From the NCBI RefSeq assembly GCF_051851475.1, contig NZ_JBPUSJ010000008.1:124001-188000 (forward strand): 64,000 nt of DNA, read 5' to 3'. This DNA is from Carboxylicivirga taeanensis (GTDB taxonomy: Bacteria > Bacteroidota > Bacteroidia > Bacteroidales > Marinilabiliaceae). Positions 36,992 through 45,800 of the stretch are shown piece by piece. The notes under the pieces were generated by a model. That model saw nothing but the letters and a program-made list of their open reading frames with translations, was not told the origin of the DNA and ran no database searches. Numbering within the stretch: the stretch's first letter is position 1; every line of letters begins with the position of its first letter. Made by a program: the position numbers and the translations under genes.

Positions 36992-37540
36992 ATGAGCAAT
37001 TTTATTGACACGATACGAGAAAAAGCAGCCCTGTATAAGCTGGAAAAACAGTTAAAAAAATCACCGCGCAACAAAAAGGTGCACAACCTGAAAACAGCGC
37101 AGACTGCAGGCATTCTTTACGATGCAACACAGGAAAGTAATTTCCTCATTGTTAAGGAGCTAATTCGGGAGTTAAAAGATAATGACATTAAACCTGAAGC
37201 CCTCGGATTCATTAATAAAGCGAAAAGAGACGACAACTATATCGGCGACAGCACCTATAGTTTCGCCTGCCGAAAAGACTTCAGCTTCTTTTATAACATT
37301 AAAAAAGAAGCCATTCAGGCTTTTGTTGATAAACCCTTTAACTTGTTAATTGTACTTGTTACTGAACAGCCTTTTGCAATTGATTACCTGGGACAACTAT
37401 CGAAAGCCGAATTTAAAGTTGGTAAGGCCGGGCTCGATAACGAGCTATACGACTTAATGATTGAACTAAACGCCAATGCAGATGTAGCTGAACTGAAGAA
37501 ACAAATTACCTTCTATCTGAATTTATTAAACAACAACTAA
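36992..37540 (+). CDS. DUF6913 family protein
   Basis: A 182-residue cytoplasmic protein that matches the DUF6913 family as I know it from Bacteroidota genomes. A basic helical N-terminus (IREKAALYKLEKQLKKSP) is followed by an alternating helix/strand body: AGILYDATQESNFLIVKELI, FSFFYNIKKEAIQAFVDKPF and LLIVLVTEQPFAIDYLGQLS. There is no catalytic motif I can point to. It lies 33 bases after ligA and 10 bases before dapA, so it is almost certainly co-transcribed with both; this ligA-DUF6913-dapA order gives no clear hint of role. The function is unknown. Confidence 0.82.
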   Translation: MSNFIDTIREKAALYKLEKQLKKSPRNKKVHNLKTAQTAGILYDATQESNFLIVKELIRELKDNDIKPEALGFINKAKRDDNYIGDSTYSFACRKDFSFFYNIKKEAIQAFVDKPFNLLIVLVTEQPFAIDYLGQLSKAEFKVGKAGLDNELYDLMIELNANADVAELKKQITFYLNLLNNN

Positions 37541-37550
37541 ACCAGCCTGT

Positions 37551-38459
37551 ATGATATCTCCACAGCAACTCAGCGGTACCGGAGTAGCGCTCGTAACGCC
37601 ATTTAACCAACAAAATCAGATTGACCATCAGGCATTAGGCAGTTTAGTCGATTTTGTTATAGATGGCGGCGTCAACTTTTTGGTGGCTCTTGGTACAACA
37701 GCCGAAACCCCAACTCTTAGCGATAAAGAAAGGGCTGAGGTGATTAAAACAATTAAAAAAGCCAACAACAGACGGGTGCCTATTGTTATGGGGTTGGGAG
37801 GTAATAACACCAGTCAGCTGGCTGATATCATTCACAAAACAGATTTCGATGGCATAGATGCCATTTTATCGGTCACCCCTTTCTATAACAAACCTACGCA
37901 AGAAGGGCTGTACCAACATTACAAAACCATCGCAAAAATATCGCCTCTGCCCATTATCCTATACAACGTTCCCTCCCGCACAGGCAGCAACCTTGAGGCA
38001 GATACATGTATCAGGCTGGCTAATGAGTTTGAGAGTATCATCGCCGTTAAAGAAGCATCGGGCGACCTTATGCAGGTAATGGATATCATCAAGCATAAAC
38101 CAGAGGGTTTTCTGGTCCTGTCTGGTGATGATGCCACCACCTTGCCCATCCTAAGCCTGGGTGGTAATGGGGTAATTTCAGTCATTGCCAACGGTTATCC
38201 GAAGGCATTCAGCCAAATGGTGCAGGCTGCACAAAACAATGACTACATTAAAGCACGCCGCCTGCATTATGGCTTATCAGACATTATGCACAGCGTTTTT
38301 ACTGAAGGAAACCCAGCAGGCATTAAAGCCGTGTTGGAAATGCGCGAGATCATTGACAACCAGCTACGTTTACCATTGGTTCCTCTCACCGATACAACCT
38401 ATACTATTTTAAAAGCACAATTTAGAGCCTTCCAGTCTGAGTTTTGGAATGCTTTTTGA
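37551..38459 (+). CDS. dapA: 4-hydroxy-tetrahydrodipicolinate synthase
   Basis: A 302-residue TIM-barrel aldolase that condenses pyruvate with aspartate semialdehyde, the first committed step toward diaminopimelate for peptidoglycan and toward lysine. The key residues are visible: the GTTAETPTLS loop with the paired threonines (near residue 48), catalytic tyrosine in IILYNVPSRTG (near 138) and Schiff-base lysine in IIAVKEASGD (near 165). SVTPFYNKPTQEGLYQHYK is also characteristic. The ATG at 37551 lies 10 bases after the DUF6913 stop, implying one mRNA. All residues required for activity appear intact. Confidence 0.97.
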   Translation: MISPQQLSGTGVALVTPFNQQNQIDHQALGSLVDFVIDGGVNFLVALGTTAETPTLSDKERAEVIKTIKKANNRRVPIVMGLGGNNTSQLADIIHKTDFDGIDAILSVTPFYNKPTQEGLYQHYKTIAKISPLPIILYNVPSRTGSNLEADTCIRLANEFESIIAVKEASGDLMQVMDIIKHKPEGFLVLSGDDATTLPILSLGGNGVISVIANGYPKAFSQMVQAAQNNDYIKARRLHYGLSDIMHSVFTEGNPAGIKAVLEMREIIDNQLRLPLVPLTDTTYTILKAQFRAFQSEFWNAF

Positions 38460-38512
38460 TTACCCAACTTTGGAAATACTATTCAATATCCATAAATCTA
38501 AACTTATTACTT

Positions 38513-39103
38513 ATGAAACGAAATTTTTTATTCGTACTGGCATTCGGATTAGTTCTCAGCATACTCAGCAGCTGTGCCCATACAGTGGAGCGCGTTGATA
38601 CCAAAGAAACAATTGACCTAAGTGGTCGTTGGAATGATACTGACTCACGTCTGGTAGCCGAAGAAATGGTTAACCAGGTATTAGGTGGTGCCTGGATAAG
38701 CAATCACCAAAGCGACAATAATGGCAAAAAGCCGGTGGTTGTGGTAGGCTTGATTTACAATAAGTCGCACGAGCATATCAATTCCGAAACGTTTGTGAAA
38801 GATGTTGAGCGCGCCTTCATCAACAGTGGCCGTGTTCGCCTGGTTCAGGCGGGCGATAAGCGGGAAGAACTGCGTCGCGAACGTGCCGCCCAACAAGAAT
38901 TTGCCAGCATGGAAACGGCAAAAGCCTGGGGAAAAGAGTTAGGAGCAGACTTTATGCTTAACGGAGACATTAATTCGATTGTTGATACCTATAAAAAAGA
39001 GCGGGTTAACTTTTATAAGGTAAATATGGAGTTATCTAACCTGGAAACCAATGAAATTGTATGGATTGGTGATAAAGAAATTAAAAAGTATATCAACAAT
39101 TAG
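38513..39103 (+). CDS. LpoB-like lipoprotein (penicillin-binding protein activator family)
   Basis: A 196-residue lipoprotein; the ATG at 38513 gives a proper signal with lipobox LVLSILSSC (Cys19), whereas the open frame upstream (to 38444) overlaps dapA and is not signal-like. The mature protein VDTKETIDLSGRWNDTDSRL, then VVVGLIYNKSHEHINSETF and GADFMLNGDINSIVDTYKKE, matches the LpoB/CsgG-like fold family. In E. coli, LpoB is an outer-membrane lipoprotein that reaches through the wall to activate PBP1b; whether the Bacteroidota members do so is not established. It precedes the COG3014 lipoprotein, a frequent partner of LpoB-like genes. Confidence 0.88.
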   Translation: MKRNFLFVLAFGLVLSILSSCAHTVERVDTKETIDLSGRWNDTDSRLVAEEMVNQVLGGAWISNHQSDNNGKKPVVVVGLIYNKSHEHINSETFVKDVERAFINSGRVRLVQAGDKREELRRERAAQQEFASMETAKAWGKELGADFMLNGDINSIVDTYKKERVNFYKVNMELSNLETNEIVWIGDKEIKKYINN

Positions 39104-39117
39104 AACTTAGTATACAC

Positions 39118-39152
39118 GATTAATGCCCGACAGTTTGTGTCAGGCATTAATC
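39118..39152 (+). terminator. Terminator-like hairpin between the LpoB-like and COG3014 genes
   Basis: GATTAATGCC and GGCATTAATC pair perfectly, extended by GACA/TGTC across a mismatch. The T-run after it is poor, so it may only reduce read-through into the next gene. Confidence 0.55.
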
Positions 39153-39179
39153 TAATCTCTTTTCCAACAGCCCTATCTA

Positions 39180-40565
39180 ATGATGAAATTTACACGCTTT
39201 GCTCCCCTACTCCTCATTATCCTCCTGGCAGGATGCGCAACTTACTTCGAACAAAGCATAAAGCTACAATCACTTATCACTTCAGGCCAATTTGAAGCGG
39301 CAGATAAAGAGCTGGCCAAAGACTCAAAGGCTGCCGAAGGGAAAAACCGCTACCTGTATTACTGTAACCGGGGTGTTGTAAGCTTTATGACGGGTCATTA
39401 TCAAAAGAGTATCGATTATTTTAATCAGGCCGACTATTATGCCGAAGATTATAGCAAATCGTTTGGTAATGAAGCACTGGCACTCATTACCAACCCCATG
39501 ATTAAACCCTACCGCCCCGAAGATTTTGAGGCCGTATTGGTACATTTTTACAAAGCACTGAACTTTATTTACCTCAAGAACTACGAAGGAGCACTTATTG
39601 AGTGCCGCCGTGTAAACATTGTTCTTCAACAGATAAACGACAAGTACAAGAAAAATAAAAATAAGTATGCTCGCGATGCTTTTGCGCATTGCCTCATGGG
39701 CCTTATTTATGAAGCAGCAGGCAACACCAATGATGCCTTTATTGCGTACCGTAATGCCCTTGAAATATATGAAGAGGATTACAAGCAGCTGTTTGGCATG
39801 GCGGTGCCGGAGCAATTAAAGAATGACCTGATGCGCTCAGCTTATCAACTGGGCTTTGGCACTGAACTGGATTTTTACGAGAACAAATTTGGTTACGAAT
39901 ATGTACCAGAAGACCCGGAAAAGGGCCATCTGGTATTTTTCTGGTTAAATGGTTTTGGCCCGGTAAAAGATGAGTGGAGTATCAACTTTACCAATACGGG
40001 CTATAACGATGGCTGGATAACGCTGGTCAATGAGGAATATAACCTCAATTTCCCTATTTATATCGGTAATCGATCGCGAGATCAGCAGAATGCCTTTAAG
40101 AACCTGTCTTTTTTAAGAGTCGCATTTCCTAAATACCGCGAACGCAAACCGGTTTTCACCGCAGCCACCATTAATGCCAATGGACAAGAGTATCCGCTTG
40201 AGCTGGGTGAAGATGTGAATGCAATTGCTTTCCAATGCCTTAAAGATCGAATGGTGAGAGAAATAGCATCTGGCATAGCCCGCTTAGCCACAAAAAAAGC
40301 CACTGAAGAGCTAGCGCGCAGTGAGAACGAGAACCTGGGCGCCCTGGTCAGCATCGTTAATGCCATGACGGAAAAGGCAGATACACGTAACTGGCAGTCC
40401 CTGCCCTATAGCATTTCATACTGCAGAGTGCCCCTTGACGAAGGGATGCAGCAGGTTGAACTAAGTACAAGTGGTCGCCTGACCAATAAAGTCCCGTTTA
40501 CCTTCAACATCCAAAAAAATCAAACAACATTTTTCGCCTTTCACAACCTGGAAAGTGCCAATTAA
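39180..40565 (+). CDS. COG3014 family lipoprotein with TPR-like region
   Basis: A 461-residue lipoprotein with lipobox LLIILLAGC (Cys19), possibly starting one codon later at the second methionine. Residues about 25-220 are helical with TPR-like spacing (NRYLYYCNRGVVSFMTGHYQ, KSIDYFNQADYYAED, FIYLKNYEGALIECRRVN and GLIYEAAGNTNDAFIAYRNA). The C-terminal half is beta-rich, with GHLVFFWLNGFGPVKDEW and a late REIASGIARLATKKATEELA helix. This matches COG3014, an uncharacterised family commonly encoded beside LpoB-like lipoproteins. I infer that both act on the cell wall or envelope assembly at the outer membrane; no direct evidence exists in the sequence. Confidence 0.85.
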   Translation: MMKFTRFAPLLLIILLAGCATYFEQSIKLQSLITSGQFEAADKELAKDSKAAEGKNRYLYYCNRGVVSFMTGHYQKSIDYFNQADYYAEDYSKSFGNEALALITNPMIKPYRPEDFEAVLVHFYKALNFIYLKNYEGALIECRRVNIVLQQINDKYKKNKNKYARDAFAHCLMGLIYEAAGNTNDAFIAYRNALEIYEEDYKQLFGMAVPEQLKNDLMRSAYQLGFGTELDFYENKFGYEYVPEDPEKGHLVFFWLNGFGPVKDEWSINFTNTGYNDGWITLVNEEYNLNFPIYIGNRSRDQQNAFKNLSFLRVAFPKYRERKPVFTAATINANGQEYPLELGEDVNAIAFQCLKDRMVREIASGIARLATKKATEELARSENENLGALVSIVNAMTEKADTRNWQSLPYSISYCRVPLDEGMQQVELSTSGRLTNKVPFTFNIQKNQTTFFAFHNLESAN

Positions 40566-40884
40566 AAATTCGAAAGAAAGCCGCAATTACTGCTATAATG
40601 GGAGTGCGACCAACTTTCCTGCTTCGATGTTAAGCATTACAAAATAGGCCACAAAAGCCACTCTATTTTCACTCTCCTGCTTGGCAGGTAATGTTATGAA
40701 CTTGCAAATCGCAGAGAAACAGATGTAAACTTCAGATTGATTTAACATTGATTTTACGATAAACAACTCTTCAAATATTATTTTCGTTATTCAAGACATA
40801 GCCAAATACATAACCTAATAATACATGGAGAGATTCAAAAAGAAATTTCCATCAAATTCTTCTTCGCATTGAGTCTTTCCATGT
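40566..40884. other. Intergenic stretch between convergent genes
   Basis: No gene is visible. At its right end CATGGAGAGATTC (40824-40836) and GAGTCTTTCCATG (40871-40883) form an imperfect inverted repeat that abuts the stop codon of the moeB-like gene; it lacks a T-run. Confidence 0.5.
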
Positions 40885-42006
40885 TTATGGGTTATCAGTA
40901 AGTGCTTGCCACGCAGCAATGCCTCCCGTCAGGTTTATCAGGTTACTGAACCCCTCCTTCTTCAGAAAATTAATAACATGACGGCTGCGCATACCCAAAT
41001 GACAAAACACCACCACCGGCCCTTCTTTTGGAATATCATTCATCCGGTCAGGGATATCATCCATCGGAATATTAATGGCTCCTTCAATTTCGCCTTCCAA
41101 CAGCTCAAAAGGCGCACGCACATCAATGAGAGTCAATTGATTGGTTGAATCACTTATTAGTTGCAATAATTCAGCAGCACTTACTTCCTCAGCATGCCCC
41201 CATTGTTGCTGAGCACCACAAAACGCTTCATAATCCACCAACTCTGTTATACTGGGGCTATCTCCACAACAGGCACAGTCGGGATCTTTCCTGAACTTTA
41301 CTTCACCAAAATGCATTGCCAGGGCATCATACTTGAGCAAGCGTCCTACCAAAGGGGCTCCAATACCCGTAATTTGTTTGATCACTTCGGTGGCCTGAAG
41401 CGTACCAATAACACCGGGAAGAACGCCCAAAACGCCAGCCTCGGCACATGATGGTACAGTACCAGGCTCGGGGGGCTCGGGGAACAAACAGCGGTAACAT
41501 GGTCCATCTGGGCTACCAAAGACACTTACCTGCCCTTCGAACTGACGGATAGACCCAAAAACATTGAACTTACCAGCCAGAACACAAGCGTCATTAATCA
41601 GATATCGAGTTGCAAAATTATCGGTGCCATCGCAAATAATGTCGAACTGCTGAATAATCTCCAGGGCATTGTTTCTGTTGAGCGGGTGATCAAAAACGGA
41701 TAATCGAACGTGAGGATTAATTTCTCGAAGAGCCTCACTGGCCGACCATGTTTTTTGTTGCCCCACAAAACTGGTACGATGAATAATTTGCCTTTGTAAA
41801 TTAGACAAATCCACCACATCAAAATCAACCAGACCAATATGCCCTACCCCCGACGCAGCCAAATACATCGCCACCGGAGAGCCCAATCCGCCTGTTCCAA
41901 TAATAAGCACCGAAGCCTGTTTGAGTTTTAGCTGTCCTTCATGGCCCAGCTCAGGTAAAATGATGTGGCGCCTATAGCGTTCTAACTCGTGTGCTGTTAA
42001 TAACAT
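40885..42006 (-). CDS. moeB: MoeB/ThiF-type adenylyltransferase fused to rhodanese
   Basis: A 373-residue protein; ATG 42006 gives the canonical start MLLTAHELERYRRHIILPE. The E1-like domain has the ATP motif IGTGGLGSPVAMYLAASGVG near residue 35, the DFDVVDLSNLQRQ metal/adenylate segment, CDGTDNFATRYLIND and CxxC zinc pairs (PCYRCLFP and DCACCG). The C-terminal rhodanese (about residues 270-373) has the active cysteine loop VVFCHLGMRSRHV. Such MoeB-rhodanese (MOCS3-like) proteins adenylate the C-terminus of a ubiquitin-like sulfur carrier (MoaD or ThiS) and may sulfurate it. No moa or thi gene lies nearby, so the carrier is unresolved. Confidence 0.9.
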   Translation of the reverse strand: MLLTAHELERYRRHIILPELGHEGQLKLKQASVLIIGTGGLGSPVAMYLAASGVGHIGLVDFDVVDLSNLQRQIIHRTSFVGQQKTWSASEALREINPHVRLSVFDHPLNRNNALEIIQQFDIICDGTDNFATRYLINDACVLAGKFNVFGSIRQFEGQVSVFGSPDGPCYRCLFPEPPEPGTVPSCAEAGVLGVLPGVIGTLQATEVIKQITGIGAPLVGRLLKYDALAMHFGEVKFRKDPDCACCGDSPSITELVDYEAFCGAQQQWGHAEEVSAAELLQLISDSTNQLTLIDVRAPFELLEGEIEGAINIPMDDIPDRMNDIPKEGPVVVFCHLGMRSRHVINFLKKEGFSNLINLTGGIAAWQALTDNP

Positions 42007-42185
42007 GTTAAATATTCTCAATTTGGAGGTGAAGATAATTACTTTAGACGATACAATAAGCACGCTTGTAAATCCTTTGTTACGGCTGCACTTTGCGCCG
42101 CGACAATAGAAAAAAGTTCATACTTTTTCAATAGGATTTAAGCAACTCATCACCTGCAAATTAAGTCTCATTAGCAAACACATTT

Positions 42186-42203
42186 AATCTTTTTCGAAAG
42201 ATT
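42186..42203. promoter_or_regulatory. TTCG-loop hairpin or palindrome upstream of a TonB receptor gene
   Basis: AATCTTT-TTCG-AAAGATT is a perfect 7-bp inverted repeat, 83 bases before the GTG start at 42286 and in the region between divergent genes. It could be an operator or an RNA hairpin. Confidence 0.45.
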
Positions 42204-42285
42204 ATTGTTTCTCTTGTGCGCAGGAATAGAAGCTAAATGGCGTCTGACATAAGTAAACTTTATAAAAACTAACATTACAGTAAAC

Positions 42286-44697
42286 GTGAAGATTTTAACC
42301 CTCTTATTTGGATTATTTGTTTCCCTTTCGTTGTTGGCCAATTCGCCCGAGAAAGAAGGAATTGTTAAAGGAAAGGTCTATGATGGAAAATCAAAAGTTC
42401 CGGTGGAATATGCCACGGTGGCGATTTATAAATCATCCGACAATAGTGTTGTAACAGGTACTGTAAGCGATCAGGAAGGAAACTTCAAGATCAAAGGCCT
42501 GCAAAAAGGCGAGTTTTACATCGTGGTGTCATTTCTAGGCTTTGAAAATAAGCGCTACGACGATATTGTGGTTGACGGAGGTCGTGATATGATAGACCTT
42601 GGCACCATCACGCTTGGCTCAACCAGCGAGTCGCTCGACGAAATAGAAGTGGTGGCCGAACGGCAATCCGTCGAATTTCATATAGATAAGAAAGTAGTAT
42701 CAGTTGGTAAGCAGATGACTTCAGCCTCTCTATCAGCTGTTGAAGTTCTGGAAAATGTGCCGTCTGTGCGGGTAGATATCGAAGGAAATGTGTCCCTGCG
42801 CGGAAGTACTGGTTTTACTGTTTTGATTGATGGGAAGCCCACCGTTTTGGAACCAAGTGACGTGTTGCGTCAAACACCGGCCTCAACCATCGAAAACATC
42901 GAAATCATCACCAACCCATCAGCCAAATATGAGCCCGACGGAACAGGTGGAATCATCAACATCATCACCAAAAAGAACCGAACACAAGGGGTGCAAGGCC
43001 TCATTAACGCCAAAGCAGGTACCTATGGAATGTATGGTGGTGATTTTTTACTCAACTGGCGTAAAAACAAGGTGAACTTTAATATAGGAGCCGATTATAA
43101 CGATCGCCCGTTCCCGGGCAACACTTATACCCGTCGTGAAACCGACCAAGGCGATTCACAAACAATCATAGAGGCCGAAGGTGAGAATGAACGCGCCTTT
43201 TATGGCGGGGGCGTTCGTGGTGGTCTCGACTGGGATATCAGTGAGCGGGACTTTCTGGGGTTCAGTGCCCGCGTGGGCAAATTTAATATGGGTGGCGACT
43301 CACAGTTAGACTACACCGAAACCCGTCAACCGGCCAATTCAATTGCTGAATATTACAGCATTAACGAATCAAAACGAAGCGGTAACTATTTTTCCTTAAC
43401 AACCAACTACACTCATAAATTTGCCCAAAAAGGACATGAACTGGCTGCCCAGATCAATTATCGCGGCTATGATGGTGATGAATACTCAGAAAACTTCCGT
43501 TTGCAGGAAGGGCAGATAACTGACGGAACACGAACAACAGAAACAGGCCCTAGCAACCGGTGGGAGCTGCGGCTGGATTACACCAAACCAATTGGCGAAA
43601 ACAATAAATTTGAAGCAGGGTTTCAGGGACGCTCTGGCGTTGGTGATGATGAAACAGAACTGTTTAACTGGGATATTGCTCAAGGCGAATTTGTAGAAGA
43701 CGTACAAAATAGAAACACCACAACTTTAGACCGCAATATTTATGCCTTGTACTCTGTTTATAAAGGTAACCTTAATGACTTCGGTTATCAGCTGGGACTG
43801 CGCGGTGAATATACCGATCGCTCTATAAGCTCCAGTGGTGTTAATGAAACCTATACCATCGATCGCTGGGACTTATTCCCAACACTGCACCTGTCCTATC
43901 AGCTTCCGGCCGATAATCAGATTATGGCCAGCTACTCACGACGCATTGACCGCCCGCGGGGCTGGTACCTGGAGCCCTTTATCACATGGGTTGATCAGTA
44001 CAACGTACGAAGTGGTAACCCGGCTTTATCACCCGAATACATTGATGCGATTGATGTGGGATACCTGAAACAGTGGAATAAAACACAGCTGTCGCTGGAA
44101 GCCTATTACCGCATTACGCATGACAAAATTCAAGGCATTGTGATGCCTTACGAAGGCAGTACTGAAGTGTTTTTGCGTACCTACGATAACATTGGCACCG
44201 ATTATTCATTAGGCGTTGAAGCCATGCTTAACCTGCCCATTGCCAAGTGGTGGGAAATGAATCTGATGGGGAACCTTTACGATTACCGTATTGAGAGCAA
44301 TTATGACGGTGTAGAAGACCGCTCATCATTTAACTGGAGCTCGCGTATGAACAACTCTTTTGTAATTAAAAAGAACCTAAAGCTACAAATTGATGGTAAT
44401 TACGACAGCCCATCGGTAACAGCTCAGGGAGAAACAAAAGAAAGCTATTACATGAATGCCGCGGTGCGCATGGACTTTTTTGACCGTAAATTATCAGCCG
44501 TTGTGCAGGCCCGCGATGTTTTAGCCACTGCTCAGCGTATATCAATAACCGAAGGAGTTGATTTTTACAATTACCAGAAACAGACAAGAAAAGCACCAAT
44601 GATTTCCTTCACTTTAAGCTATCGCCTTAACAATTTTGTGCAGAAAAGAGGTCGCAATGGAGGTGATAATGGTGGAGGAATGGAAGACGATTTTTAA
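42286..44697 (+). CDS. TonB-dependent receptor-like outer membrane protein (barrel family 3)
   Basis: An 803-residue receptor with a GTG start and signal peptide (ILTLLFGLFVSLSLLANS). A carboxypeptidase-regulatory-like domain occupies about residues 26-110 (GKVYDGKSKVPVEYATVAIY). The plug runs from about 120 to 235, with SASLSAVEVLENVPSVRVDI, STGFTVLIDGKPTVL and GTGGIINIITKK. The barrel occupies the rest and ends with a glycine- and acid-rich tail (RGRNGGDNGGGMEDDF). It has the same architecture as the receptor at 23890-26457 and diverges from the moeB-like gene. No SusD-like partner, sigma/anti-sigma pair or metallophore gene is adjacent, so the ligand cannot be guessed. Confidence 0.93.
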   Translation: MKILTLLFGLFVSLSLLANSPEKEGIVKGKVYDGKSKVPVEYATVAIYKSSDNSVVTGTVSDQEGNFKIKGLQKGEFYIVVSFLGFENKRYDDIVVDGGRDMIDLGTITLGSTSESLDEIEVVAERQSVEFHIDKKVVSVGKQMTSASLSAVEVLENVPSVRVDIEGNVSLRGSTGFTVLIDGKPTVLEPSDVLRQTPASTIENIEIITNPSAKYEPDGTGGIINIITKKNRTQGVQGLINAKAGTYGMYGGDFLLNWRKNKVNFNIGADYNDRPFPGNTYTRRETDQGDSQTIIEAEGENERAFYGGGVRGGLDWDISERDFLGFSARVGKFNMGGDSQLDYTETRQPANSIAEYYSINESKRSGNYFSLTTNYTHKFAQKGHELAAQINYRGYDGDEYSENFRLQEGQITDGTRTTETGPSNRWELRLDYTKPIGENNKFEAGFQGRSGVGDDETELFNWDIAQGEFVEDVQNRNTTTLDRNIYALYSVYKGNLNDFGYQLGLRGEYTDRSISSSGVNETYTIDRWDLFPTLHLSYQLPADNQIMASYSRRIDRPRGWYLEPFITWVDQYNVRSGNPALSPEYIDAIDVGYLKQWNKTQLSLEAYYRITHDKIQGIVMPYEGSTEVFLRTYDNIGTDYSLGVEAMLNLPIAKWWEMNLMGNLYDYRIESNYDGVEDRSSFNWSSRMNNSFVIKKNLKLQIDGNYDSPSVTAQGETKESYYMNAAVRMDFFDRKLSAVVQARDVLATAQRISITEGVDFYNYQKQTRKAPMISFTLSYRLNNFVQKRGRNGGDNGGGMEDDF

Positions 44698-44720
44698 TCG
44701 GGAACCATTTTTGGACGGTA

Positions 44721-44751
44721 GGAAGGTTCGTTGGAACCTTCCTCTTTTTTT
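44721..44751 (+). terminator. Rho-independent terminator of the TonB receptor gene
   Basis: A 9-bp perfect stem GGAAGGTTC/GAACCTTCC with GTTG loop is followed by TCTTTTTTT, 23 bases after the stop codon. Confidence 0.93.
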
Positions 44752-44943
44752 GCCTTCTACAAGCCACTTCCCTCGCGAATCGCCAGCAAACAGGTGACCT
44801 ATACTTTACTAAACTTCGGGCAAATCTTCAATTAGTGGCATCCAGCCCGAACAATTATTAAGTCTGTTCCTCCCATCAGAGCTATTCGGAAGGACAATAC
44901 AGCTGTGGATATTTAAAAATATTGAATGTATCTTTAATCAGAC

Positions 44944-45615
44944 ATGGCTACTAATATCAGTATTATATACAAGCACCTACTTTGGGCGGACTCTCTTCTC
45001 GCCCTAATTCGATCGGAATCGGCTCTTCACATCAGTCATAAAATCCACTTTTCAAAACTGTCAGGCCTCAACCGTAAACACATCGACCTTATTATATTGG
45101 AAGCCACTTACCCTAATGCTGAGCTGGTTAACCAGGTCATCCAGTTAAAAGAGTCTGGTTTTCCCGTAATAGTCATTGGTTATCACCTGGATAACGAGTT
45201 TATCGAACTATTGCTTGTGAAAGGGCTTGATGGCTTTGTTTTAAAAACATGCGGGCAAGCCAATTTATTTGAAGCCATTCATAATGTATCACAAGGCAAT
45301 AAATACTTCTGTGCCCCAATTGCCGAAAGCCTTTCTAAACGTCTATACAACAACACCGATGAACGGCGGTTAACCACCCGTGAAAAAGAAGTACTCTTGG
45401 GCTTAGTATGCCTGAAAACTACCTCCTGCATTGCCAGACAGCTTAATATAAGTGAAGCAACAGTCCGCACCCACCGTAAAAACATCATGTCCAAGTTTGG
45501 CTCCAAAAACTATATTGGTCTGTTACGCTACGCATGCCGGGAAGGCCTGTTGCAAACGCCTGACGAACAATTTTGCGTAGGCTGCTCCAATAGAAAGTGC
45601 ATCTCCACAAATTAG
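44944..45615 (+). CDS. LuxR-family regulator with degenerate receiver domain and Cys-rich tail
   Basis: A 223-residue NarL/FixJ-like regulator. Residues 1-120 have the receiver fold, including the conserved lysine in GFVLKTCG (Lys101), but the phospho-acceptor position reads DLIILEATYP with Glu53 in place of Asp, and the N-terminal acidic pair is absent (SIIYKHLLW). The LuxR-type helix-turn-helix is intact at about residues 141-198 (LTTREKEVLLGLVCL and ISEATVRTHRKNIMSKFG). The last residues form EQFCVGCSNRKC, a C-x2-C-x4-C cluster that could bind metal or respond to redox state. Phosphorylation-independent control is therefore likely. It precedes an orphan lipoprotein gene and a secreted peptidase gene, with no histidine kinase nearby. 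Confidence 0.88.
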   Translation: MATNISIIYKHLLWADSLLALIRSESALHISHKIHFSKLSGLNRKHIDLIILEATYPNAELVNQVIQLKESGFPVIVIGYHLDNEFIELLLVKGLDGFVLKTCGQANLFEAIHNVSQGNKYFCAPIAESLSKRLYNNTDERRLTTREKEVLLGLVCLKTTSCIARQLNISEATVRTHRKNIMSKFGSKNYIGLLRYACREGLLQTPDEQFCVGCSNRKCISTN

Positions 45616-45800
45616 GTAGATTAAATTCTACTTTCGAATACAACTATTCTCATAATTGCCAGATAGTTTCATAATTCTGTGTATTGAAAACGGCCACTAC
45701 TCCCAATAACTTTACATTTCCTAACGTTTCTCATTGGTTCGCCTAAAAACTGTAATTACCAGTAAGTACAATCAATATTAGCAAACTTAAATTTTATGCT

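Noticed and set aside
40824..40883. Imperfect inverted repeat next to the moeB-like stop codon as a terminator
   Set aside because: The loop is long, one arm is mismatched and there is no T-run on either strand.
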